Assembly (NCBI GenBank): GCA_950295325.1
Contig: OX485806.1
Location: 9,052,001 to 9,116,000, forward strand
Direction of reading: 5' to 3'
Length of the DNA stretch: 64,000 nt
Source: Polytrichum commune
Taxonomy: Eukaryota; Streptophyta; Polytrichopsida; Polytrichales; Polytrichaceae
The notes beneath the pieces were generated by a model. It searched no databases, was not told where the DNA came from, and worked only from the letters and a program-made list of their open reading frames with translations. Every line of letters starts with the position of its first letter. Position 1 is the first letter of the stretch. Shown here piece by piece: positions 54,471-64,000 of this stretch. The position numbers were made by a program, and so were the translations under genes.

Positions 54471-56456
54471 GTAAGCCGCTGTTTAGTTTAAGATCAACGT
54501 TGGTGTTCACTAGATGTGGGCAACACAAGGGGTTCTTAATCTGTAAACATGTTTTTCAAACATTGTATTTGTTTGCATGTCAAGCATCGGAGTCATATTA
54601 TAGGAGCTCATGTTCATTGGCATTTGTTAATACTAATGAACTTACGTAGCTCAATCCCTCAAGAGGTGAAGTATAAGAATATACAGGTTCAATGTGGGGT
54701 CTGTGTGTTAGTGATTCTCATGTTTTCCCTACTAGAAGGTAGTGCACATTATCAGGAGTCTGGTTCATCACTAGTTTCAGAATAGCGGTACATTGTTTTT
54801 TGTATTTTGTGTTAATTATGTATTAGTGTCACCTGCCCTATTATAAGGGCATATCTTAGGTTGTACTGAGGCCAACAACTTGGCCATTAGTGTAACCTTG
54901 TGACACTTGGCATTAGCGCGCTTACTAATTACATGGTACTAGGATACCTGATAGTATTATGATGTCTATGCCTAGGTTACACAAGGAAACACATAACACT
55001 TGTCATTAGTATGGTTTCTTACATATCAAAATGTAAAAGTTTCATCTTAAGTACTCCAAAATACCCTGCATATTTATGGACTTCAACGAGTTACTTATGT
55101 TGGCAAATAGTGTCATATTGACCATTAGCGGACATGGCACTAGTAGGCCTCAGGCATCTAGTTTAGGCCGTTCACCAATAGTGTACATGACACTCAATAC
55201 TATAAACTGTAATGTGTTCACCAAATCTTTCATATAGTGAAGTGGAGGTTCCATACAAATTTTGACTTAATTGGTGGGACAGGTGCTTGGGCCTTGGGGA
55301 GGTAAAGGCGGAAATCAGTTTGATTTCTTTGATGGAATAGTCACCTCTATCAACCGGATAAGGTTGACATATGGCCCAGATGGGATTCGGTCTATTGTGG
55401 CTGATTATGAAGTCAGTGGGACAAAGTTCACACGCCGTCACGGTGATGAGATTGGTGAAATTGCAGAGGTAAGTAGTACTAAAAAAAAATTGGCCACTTC
55501 ACAGTGTATGTGTGTACATATTGTCTGCGAGATCTTAATCTCATCACTGAAAATGTGTCTGAAATAGTAATTCTTTTCTGACTAGCCGACTTCTCCTAGG
55601 ATGTGAAACACATGATCAGAACAAGATGATAGAGGCTGAAGTCACTTTTTGCTTATAATTTCTGGACCTCATTTGAATATGATATTCATTATCATAGTGA
55701 AGATTCTTTTGCTCATTAAATGGTCTTATAGGTCCCCCCAATTACGTTGACATTTGAGCCTGGGATGGTGAACGATTCTTGAGCATGTAGTCCAATCTTT
55801 TCTAAACACGTGTCTTGCTTGTATTCTTGGAGGCCATTCTGAACCACATACCACTCAAATATAGGTGTCCGACCAAGATAAGTAACTGAATTAGGCACGT
55901 CTACCTTAGTGGCTTAACCTTTCCAAGTCTCTGAAGTGAAAGTTATTGGCAGTGGTTCTTTATCCCATACTTTTTTTCCCCATTGTAATTCTCTCCATTC
56001 TGCCATATCTCTTCAAAAATCGCACATGTTTATTTACCATAGAATGTATGGTAGGAGGTTACGTGTAAGAAATCAAGCCTTACAGATGGTTCCACTTGAG
56101 TGCAACAACAAGAGTCCTCCTTTTGGTGTGAGTTGAATTTGGATATAAATAAACTTTTGTTTGTTTTGCAGATTGTGTTCAAGAGCCCTAGTGAGTTTCT
56201 TATGCAGATTGAAGGATGGTTTGGCATAACATCTGGAATCTGTAATGTAGCCCATGATGGTAGTGCAGTTCCAGTAATTTTGGTTAAGTCTTTAACATTT
56301 CGAACAAACCATAAAACATATGGTCCATATGGTAATTATAGTAGTGCACGTGATACACAGTTCAAGAGTGACACTGGTAGAATATTGGGATTTTGTGGTA
56401 AAAGTGGATGGGGCATTGATTCACTTGGTGTACTTATGGCTGTTAGTGAGAGCTGA
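54412..56456 (+). CDS. Jacalin-related lectin (mannose-binding type), 5' end not found
   Basis: Three exons join in phase: 54412-54470 (encoding GDLSKLGKVDAPTFQMEGVQ), 55283-55468 and 56172-56456 (stop TGA). Each junction shows AG before and GTAAG after (the first two donors are GTAAGC and GTAAGT). The two large exons make one jacalin domain of about 155 residues. It starts LGPWGGKGGNQFDFFDG, with the strand RIRLTYGPDGIRSIVADYEV, and ends KTYGPYGNYSSARDT followed by GRILGFCGKSGWGIDSLGV. That closing G-x-x-x-D segment forms the sugar-binding loop, so mannose or a related sugar is the probable ligand. There is no signal peptide in the visible part; a short first exon with the ATG is missing, as the 54412 exon needs one more base upstream. 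Such cytosolic lectins serve in stress and defence. Confidence 0.8.
55283..55468 (+). CDS. Jacalin gene exon (first half of lectin domain)
   Basis: 186 nt, 62 codons, bounded by GGGACAG and GTAAGT. It begins with VLGPWGGKGG. Confidence 0.85.
56172..56456 (+). CDS. Jacalin gene last exon (second half of lectin domain)
   Basis: 285 nt including TGA, after the acceptor TTGTTTTGCAG. It encodes IVFKSPSEFLMQIEGWFG and the sugar-binding loop near its end. Confidence 0.85.
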   Translation: MVFKSPSEFLMQIEGWFGITSGICNVAHDGSAVPVILVKSLTFRTNHKTYGPYGNYSSARDTQFKSDTGRILGFCGKSGWGIDSLGVLMAVSES

Positions 56457-56691
56457 AAATTTTGTTCACTCTTGATTTTCGAAGACCCTATTTTGAATTT
56501 TATTTGGATATTGATGAAAGCCTTATGCGATCAATTTTTTGAAATCAGGGTTTGGCGAGGTTATCACCATGTTTTGTTTTTATCATTTAGTAGTGGAAAT
56601 GGGTATTGAAAAAAAGTATAATTTGATATCTTGTGGGTTATTGTGCATTCAACAGCAGCCCCATCTTTCAAGCTTGATGCCCTCATTTGTA

Positions 56692-58980
56692 CACATTCTA
56701 TATCTATTGGATCCTTGTCATATTGCAAAATGAAAACATATAAAATGAGGTTCAAAGTGTGGTTGTTATCCTGAAAGGAATTGCAAGCTGCATCCTAAGG
56801 TCAACAACAATTTCTTTTCAGCACAGAAATTTGATGTCTTACCTGATTTAGGTGTATGAGCGACCTGCTTTTCAAAGAACTTCTATCATTTGAGGCAATG
56901 AGGATAATGCTTGTGTGGCCATTGATTATGCAATGTTGGTATAATTGTGAATGTATTGAGCTCCACTAGGCAGCAGTCATTGTTGCATAATGAGTCATCT
57001 TCAATCCACGTGTGTTTGGATTGCAACACTTAAATTTGGTTTATTGCTCCTACCGTCTCGCATGCTCCTCTCGAAATTTGGTTGTTTTCATCTTTTAGTT
57101 CTCAACTTGATAGATTCTAAGTTCTTTCTATATAGTTGATTGACTCTCATCCTATTTAAAGTGCTTCATTTTGTTTCAAGTAATTAGAGTCATCTCTCGG
57201 GAGCTCTTTGTTTCAAGTTTCTTGGTTCATCTCTGGCTCTTGGCCTTGTTGCACATTTTGTGAAACATTTACTCATTATCATTGTTTATCAAGGGTTGCA
57301 CACCTTCCTCTCTATCATTCATGTCTACCCTATTGCTACTTTTCCGATTACAAGTAAACAGTTTTTTTAGCTTGCACCTAAAATAGGCTTCGGCGTGCAT
57401 GTGTGCATCTCATGTGTACAAATACTTTCTTGTTGACTACATTGCTAATATAGGTGTCCCTTCCTACATGCAAACCCTAAATAGATCAACAAATAAAAAT
57501 CTAAAATAATACATATGTAAAAGATGAAATGCAACAATCTTATCTATAGTGTGAATGCAATTGCATTGTAGTGTAACCAACCTTATTAAGACTACCGTTT
57601 GACAAGTTTGATTGTTCAAAGTGATCGAATTTATGAGTTCATTTGGAGGGGCATAAGACTTAGGATAATCGGATTCACCTCTTGATTTCTTCAAATTTTA
57701 CAATTTGGAACATTTCAATATTATTTGTGATTGGTATATGCCATTCATATGTGCTCATGTCCAAACTTTTCATGTGGCACAAGGTGTGTCTTTTGAGCAA
57801 CCTCTTATAGCCTTCCCTAAACTTGTGGTGGAATATTTTAAGTTTTGCATTTACCTTGAATGTATAAAAGAAGTGGTTTAAACTAAGACCAAAGTTAGGG
57901 TCCACTAGAATATTTGAAGTTGTTAACCTTGGTCAAAAATGATTCTTGTTGTCCAATTTGGGTTACACTTGGGTCAAGGTTCGTGCCATTCTTCATGGAT
58001 GAGAAGTATATTTCAAATCCTACACAACCAAAATAAATAGTAAATCTTGATCACTTCTTTGATTGTCTCTATTGGAGTCCAAAAGATCATGATGCCATAA
58101 ATCTCATAAATGTTACTCCCTCTGTTTCACAATAAAACCATGGTTTCTGCATAAACTCCGTGCCAGAATAAAACCATGGTTTCGTTATTACCACTACTCA
58201 TGCCTATCATTCATGGCTAACAACGGCAGTGCAGCTGGGCCTACTAATAAATATGGTATATTTATCTAAGAAGCTACAGTAGCCTCGGTAAATACTGTAT
58301 ACTCTGTGCCAGCTTGCTAATTTTTGGCAGCTCCCAATTTTGGTTAAAAAGCGCATTGTGGTTCAAAGCCGGTCATTGTTCTTAATCCCGCACTGAAATA
58401 GAAACCACGGTTTTATTTTGAAACAGAGGGAGTAATTTTTATTACTTGAAAATAAGTTACCTCCATCACCAATGTTGGCTTCATAAATAAATAGACAAGA
58501 TCTCCCATTATGGTCCCTATGGGGTGTCACTTCACCAAGACCATGTTAAAATATTACTATGTTTATATATTATCATAGAATAGTTCGTCTCGAGCCCTTG
58601 ATTTTCATGATCACATCCACCAATGTGGAACTCATTCAAGGTTGATTCAATTGGTGCCTCGCTATTGTCTTGGTGTCAGCTGCCCCTTTAAGCGTCTGTG
58701 CAGATCCCATCCCTCTATTATATTCCTTCAATTTTCCTTTCTTTGGGTGTTTTTCTTGTTTATCTAAAAATTTGAAGACCACCAATAACAACTACTAGGT
58801 GTTTAAAATAATTTAAGAAATTTCTCCTTTCACATTGTAGTTGTCGAGGAATCCTAGACTTACTACTCACAAGAAAGAAGACAATAAGAATTTGTGAATC
58901 TTGACCTTTATAAAAGTGGACGGTAGAATCTCATAGGTCCGATCATTGATGACTACAATGATAACATTGATAACAATGAT
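56692..58980 (-). repeat. ~2-kb dispersed repeat, right copy (reversed)
   Basis: The reverse complement of 5703-7637 with scattered differences, plus a 317-bp MITE insertion at 58116-58432. The similarity ends near 56692, about 240 bp after the jacalin stop codon. Confidence 0.75.
58116..58432. mobile_element. Stowaway-type MITE (317 bp)
   Basis: The terminal inverted repeats start CTCCCTCTGTTTCA, matching the Stowaway family wording (CTCCCTCYGT), and pair for about 32 bp with two mismatches. TA flanks both sides (58114-58115 and 58433-58434). The left copy of the surrounding repeat keeps the empty site (AAATTAACATTTATGAG near 6220), so the insertion point and the TA duplication are directly confirmed. 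No frame inside; a Tc1/mariner transposase would be needed in trans. Confidence 0.92.
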
Positions 58981-58984
58981 AACA

Positions 58985-60150
58985 ATGGGATGCGAGGGCC
59001 TTCTTGCGAAGCCCTGGAATTTGCAGAGCGAGGCAACATTGAGTCAATGAAAGACCTGTTGAAGGAAATTCAAAAGCTCATGCCTCCGCGCGGACCCCCA
59101 CGGCGGATGACGGATTCAAGCTTGCCCAGATCGCCCACGGCCGGGATTTACGAAGTAATAGGCAAGGTGGAGCTCGTCCCAACTGCCCAGGCCACTGCCG
59201 GGCCTAGCCAAATCGTAGGGACATCAAGGCAACATGAATCCGACAGAGTTGCGGATCGCGAGAAGACTCCAGAGCCGGAAAGGGCCTGGTCACCTCCGAT
59301 TTGAAGGAAGAGCACGGAGCGTTCGGCGAGGTCAGGGTGGGTCCAATCCCCAATGACGGAGAGGGCCAACACGCGGGAAAGGGCTAGGACTCCGGATCGA
59401 GCAAAGACGCCGGATCGCGGTAAGACTCTTGCGGTACAGGTTTCGCAGCCACCCGCACCCGACTGCATGATCGTGGAGCCTTGGGGACAACCACCCCCTC
59501 TGGCAGTTAGAGAGCGGAGGATTACTCCGACCCTGAGCAGTCGGAACGGAGGACGGACAGCGGAGAGCGAGCCTTCACCGAGGCAGAGCTCCAGGATGAA
59601 GAAGAAGGTCCCAACCCCGGAGCGTTCTGGCTTAGACAACGGATCGTGGGAGTAGACAGGTCCTTAAGCAGCAGAGGAGTCCGAAGAAGATGTCACCCCC
59701 TCTCCCAGCATGCACAAGATCTTCACCCGACTTCAGGAGAGGAGACTCCTAACCCCAGGTGGAGGGGCGTCCGGAATCAATGGGATAGCTGGGACGCCAG
59801 TCCAAGGCAGGGACAACACCGAAGAAGCACCGAACCACCTAAGTTAGGTAGTTAGACAGTTGGGTAGTCAGGAGTAGGAGGTCGTGCAGGGAAGTGGTAG
59901 TTCAATTTTGTGTCAGCGCAAAAGTAGGATCTGAGATCCGGAATTTCCACAAAGGCATCGATTCCGGGGCACTCTCAGTTAGGGTAGGGTAGAGCGGCCA
60001 ACGGTGCCGCCTCTTCAGTTTGGGGTCAAAGACCACTATTTAGGTGGCTTGGAAGTTTGGAAAGGGGTATTTTCTCCCCCTTTGTGTTGTTTTGTGCTTT
60101 CTAACTCAATAAAACTCTGATTCTTTATAGCCATGGCGTGTTTATGCATG
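58985..60150 (+). other. GC-rich retroelement-like debris
   Basis: Composition changes sharply to GC-rich at about 58985. Two frames (58990-59304 and 59353-59655) encode Arg/Pro/Glu-rich sequence with repeats like REKTPEPERA and ARTPDRAKTPDR, which recalls the disordered part of gag-like proteins, but no domain is recognisable. A phrase with AATAAAACTCTGATTC at about 60105 looks like a polyadenylation region. It could be the remains of an LTR element; neither end was found. Confidence 0.35.
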
Positions 60151-60233
60151 AGCAATCCGGAGTGTGTCCAAGGAACAGGGAGAATAGTTGAGTTAGGAAG
60201 TCAAGATAGCACGAGAGGGAAAGGCCCGAATCG

Positions 60234-60745
60234 GATCCGGCTACATGATTGGGTTGACCACTTCTGTGGTGTAGTGGGAGGTGAAACCTCGCTATTCCGT
60301 TTGCTTGTATAACTTCTATGTGGGATAGCCGCTATTAGGAATGGGTAAGGGGTGCGAGGGGTACTCGAACTTACGCCGTCCGACCTTCTAATGAGGTCCC
60401 ACAATATCTGGGAGGGGTAGTACGGAAAGCGGTACAGGTCGCCCAGTTATCCCGGATTTACTGGACCCCATTCACCTGTAGCCGGAAAGGTCTATCGGAA
60501 GAGGGAGAGAAACCGGATAGGTTAGGATTCCGGATCGGGTTGATCACTTCTGAGGTGTAATGGGAGTGAAGCCTCGGTGGTTCATTTGCCTGTATAACTT
60601 CTATGTGGGATAGCCGCTGTTAGGAATGGGTAAGGGGTGCGAGGGGTACTCGAACTTACGCCATCCGACCTTCTGATGAGGTCCCACAGTACCTGGGAGG
60701 GGTAGTTCGAGGAGCGGAACGGGTCGCCCAGTTATCCCGGATTTA
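60234..60745. repeat. ~285-bp tandem duplication
   Basis: Two units (about 60234-60460 and 60521-60745, offset 285-286 bp) share long stretches such as CTTCTATGTGGGATAGCCGC and AAGGGGTGCGAGGGGTACTC and end alike at TTATCCCGGATTTA. There are about a dozen or more differences between them. No coding content. Confidence 0.8.
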
Positions 60746-63356
60746 TAGACCCCGGGCGGATCCAGATCAATCTGTCGTTGTAGTTCCGGGCATACGTTAC
60801 GGATCCCCTGAGTGACCTGCCATGCCGGATTAAGCTGATCCGGGTGTTGAGTACAACATTATTCAACAATCTAACATCAAACAAGCAAGTGGAAACGAGA
60901 AAGGGAGCATCAAACTTTGAAGAAACTTGAAGAGCTACACCGAGGAAGCACTGAAAGAAGGAGAAGGAGCTGCGTTTCGGAGAGACGTTCGACCATGGTA
61001 ATAGGGCTTCGGCCACGGTAATAGGGCCCCTTCCACGGAGATAGAAGGAAGACGCGCGGTCATATGGTCCCTTACCCACGGCTATAGGTACATCAGCGTT
61101 TAATGAAGGGAACACAAGATTTTGGTTAAGGACAAGTATGTCAGTGTAGAAGAAGATATTGTTAAGCAATTATGAGGAATATGTAGAAGTACATAGGAGT
61201 ATTAAAGAGTATATAGGACTATGTTTACATTCTACTAGTATAATTTTAGCTAAGTACAAATCATTTTGATTCAAATCAATCAATTATGTAAGATTTGGTT
61301 GATTCTTAAAAGGGATTTGTAATGTAGCCACGGCAAGGATATAGTGGAATCTTAAAGAGACGAACATTAAGGTGTCTTGACGGTTATAACCATTTGTGAT
61401 AGATATCATCTACATATGTCGGAGATAGGTAGTTATCTAGAGAAGTGGAGATAACAACCACTCCAAATTTAGATTTTGAGTTAGATAGAAAAGACTATAT
61501 AAAGGGAAGCACTTTTAGGAGACTACACCTCATTTCAATACGACGAAGTTTTTCTAAGATTGAGTGTCAAAACCACTTGAGCTTAATTTTGTATCTCTCC
61601 TCTCGGAGCACTTTTTGCAATATATTATTTTTTCCACAAATATGTGTGATCTCTCTCTCTCTTTCTCAATTAGACTTACAAGTTGTTAAGTGGTACTTGG
61701 AACTTAAGTGATTGAACAACCGAGAGAAGAGTAGACTCTCTTTGAGCAAGAACTCAAAAGATTAGTGCGAGGGTGAGAACAAAGCGCTCAAGGGTATTCG
61801 GAGAATCAATGGAACTTTGAGAGACAACGTGATGTTGAATTGAACTTCAAATCATACAAACTTGAATAGATAAAACAAGTTGCCCTTCAAAGCGGAAGTT
61901 ATAGTTGAGCTCCTAAAAAGGGAAAATATATTAATGATTGAGTGATTAAGATTGAGAATTATATGTATGACATGAATGATTATGAGCTAACATTCTTAAC
62001 GATGACTAAATTCCTTTAAAAGAAGAGAAGCTTATCACTATAAACTACATGTTGACCCATATATGTGTTAACCATTATACATAATATATTATATAACATA
62101 TGTTTGAGTATTAAACTTATTTTATGATAAATGATAAGAACATTGACAAGATACTATGAAAATTAACACATCGAAGTTTGAGTCCATATGAATGAATTAA
62201 TATGTGATGAACTACTTACCACAATTGTTATTCGAATTGGAACTTCTTACTCTCTCGAAGATTCTTTGTGAGTTGTTGGATGTCATTACAAGTTGAAAGA
62301 TTTGTCTCTCTTGAACAAACACTCAAGAGAGTAATGTAAGAATGATGTTCAAATCTTCTCGTCATCAAGAAACACTTTGTAGTAAAAGTGTTTTCTCTCT
62401 CAAAGATTCTTTATGAGTTGTTGGATGTCATCACAAGTTGAGAGATTAAACAATCGGAGAAGAATTGTCTAAATATGTAATATGTGATTAAGTAGAAGTA
62501 AGATTGACGTTCTAATTACCCTATGTATGCTTATTATTGAGATCGTAATATTATATTATAAGTAGTAACACTTGAGCTTAAAAAGGAGAAAGACTCAAGA
62601 CATGAGATCTTCTTCATTATTGTTATAAATTGTGAAAGTGACATATTAAAGAGTATGATTGATGTTTTATGAACTAAGAACTTTAAACTCTTATTGAATA
62701 ACTAAGTTGCTATCAAATATTTATGATATTATATTTATATATGTTTTGAAGGGATTTGATATACCTCTTGAACCCTCTCTACCTTAATTGTTCTCACAAT
62801 CAACGAGCCTTACGTTGAGAGTGAAAATAAGTGAGGATGAGATCGTTTTACTCCAAGGAACTATATTCAAATCATAAGGAGAAGAGAGGCTACTAATTTA
62901 AGATCGAGCATATTAATTAGGCACGGTAGTTCTCAAGCGAATATAAATTTACATGATGTCGCATCGTGAGTCTTCTTAGCTAGTTTGCAAAGGAACGACC
63001 CACGGCGTCCATCACAGGGTTGGTTGTGAGGGAATACCGGAAAGTGGCCATATCAGGCCATCTTTCTCGGATGAGCCACTTCACCCTTGGAGGTAGGAAT
63101 ATAGGAGGTAGGAGTAGGAGTAAGCCTTAGATTTAGTGGTTCATCCGGAAGGCAAGTCCTGGAAGTGAGGATTTCCAACTAACCATCCGGAAACGGAAAG
63201 GCCATTCTGCCCGGTGGTTGATTTTCAAGCAGGGAAGGAGAGGAACAACCATCTTACACTTCACAGGGTCCCTGGAACGATACTCGGATCATCCGGACAC
63301 CCGGATTAAGCACTAAAAACGCTTAAACCGGATCCTTTGTCGATCCCGTGTTCCCA
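60746..63356. other. Non-coding DNA with retroelement-like right end
   Basis: AT-rich in the middle, with a ~55-bp phrase (AGATTCTTTGTGAGTTGTTG) at about 62252 repeated in close form at 62397. From about 63001 the sequence is CCGG-rich again and stops at TGTTCCCACA (about 63357), where it meets the LINE copy. This end has the CA finish expected of an LTR, but the other end was not located. Confidence 0.4.
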
Positions 63357-63360
63357 CACT

Positions 63361-64000
63361 GTGTTTTCTGGTGGATTATTGTTATATGTGCCTGCATTCA
63401 TGAGAACTTAACATCTTGATTTTTTTGATGCCACTATTAGTGTTCTTAATTCCCATATTGCCTTATTATGTCTTTTGGTTCTAAGGGCATGTATGTGGTG
63501 TTGTATGCACTTTAGGAGTAGGTGTAGCCATGTGTCGGGGTCTAGGGAGTTACATATGGGACATGTGATTGACGGGAAGGCTTCTCTACCGAAGAATAAT
63601 TATTTTTTGGCGTTCCCCATATATTGGCCATGTCTTAATTTTAGAAGGCATGTTTTTTGAGCATCCGTAATGTTTTTGTTCGTCCAAAATTTATTTGATA
63701 ATTCATTGTCTATTGTCTCATTGGCTATCCATTTATCTATGTTAGGGTATAGTATAGGAATTAATTCTAGGTTTATATTTTTATCGTATTTTATAAGATA
63801 TTTTTCAAGGAATCTAATGGGTCCTTTGTCCGGGGTTGAGTCCATTGATGGCCATTCATCTCTTTGGTAGTAGTATGGGGTTGAGTGGGCAAATTCATGT
63901 GATTGGGAGGCGTTGAGGCGTTCAATAGTTGTGCCTTCTTTAGCAAGTGCGTCGACTTCTTCGTTTCCCTTGATGTTTGCATGTGCTCTGACTTTATATA
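63361..64000 (-). mobile_element. Second Dualen-like LINE copy (RNase H to RLE start), continues off window
   Basis: The minus-strand translation matches the LINE at 43700-44350: RAHANIKGNEEVDALAKEG (end of RNase H), then PDKGPIRFLEKYLIKYDKN and ITCPICNSLDPDTWLHLLLK (zinc motif), then LMNAGTYNNNPPENTV (start of the RLE part). It diverges clearly from the first copy in DNA but keeps the order and most residues, so it is a separate, older or sister copy. It has stops of its own, for example after MGNAKK and after KKSRC. Its 3' end is cut at about 63357, where unrelated sequence begins. Confidence 0.85.

Noticed and set aside
61445-61711. 88-codon frame possibly encoding a small secreted or membrane protein
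   Set aside because: AT-rich region, no signal peptide, no splice or family evidence.

Overview
The window is nuclear DNA of a land plant. Support comes from Ty1/copia and Ty3/Gypsy elements of plant type, a Stowaway MITE, a jacalin-lectin gene and a DUF1221-type kinase gene. It is AT-rich, and most of the length is transposable-element DNA. The large non-LTR element is of a kind best known from green algae, so a non-flowering lineage (bryophyte, lycophyte, fern) or a gymnosperm is plausible, but the sequence alone does not settle this.

Layout. 1-2409 is the 5' part of a copia element on the minus strand (gag region, leader, LTR). 2410-8696 is non-coding, with a hairpin (3839-3887), a Mutator-type inverted-repeat element with a 9-bp target duplication (4316-5598) and one copy of a ~2-kb repeat (5703-7637). 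8697-11274 holds a TA-flanked MITE and fragments of a CACTA-like transposase gene. 11275-22398 is a whole-looking Ty3/Gypsy element with nearly identical 1956-bp LTRs. 22399-22843 is a hairpin-bearing tandem repeat next to a three-exon gene with a possible ParB/sulfiredoxin-like motif (23108-24415). 26590-29321 is the 3' part of a copia element on the plus strand. Its LTR and 5-bp flank match the left copia piece, so both appear to be parts of one insertion separated by an inversion.

About 30740-44830 is a very large LINE: repeat-rich leader, ORF1 with RRM-like and coiled-coil parts, a ~3.5-kb low-complexity reading frame ending near a 2A-like motif, an APE endonuclease, a reverse transcriptase, an RNase H, a zinc-binding motif and a second, restriction-like endonuclease. 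A related copy lies at the right edge (about 63361-64000, minus strand). This Dualen/RandI-like design is the most interesting system in the window.

44850-51577 is largely non-coding, with a tRNA-derived sequence, another MITE and a full-length 5S-rRNA-derived sequence. Then come the two clearest host genes: a single-exon kinase (51578-53215) and a split jacalin-related lectin (54412-56456). 56692-58980 is the second, inverted copy of the ~2-kb repeat and carries a 317-bp Stowaway MITE absent from the left copy. 58985-63356 is repeat debris without a recognised gene. Coordinates and identities were read by eye; no alignment was run.
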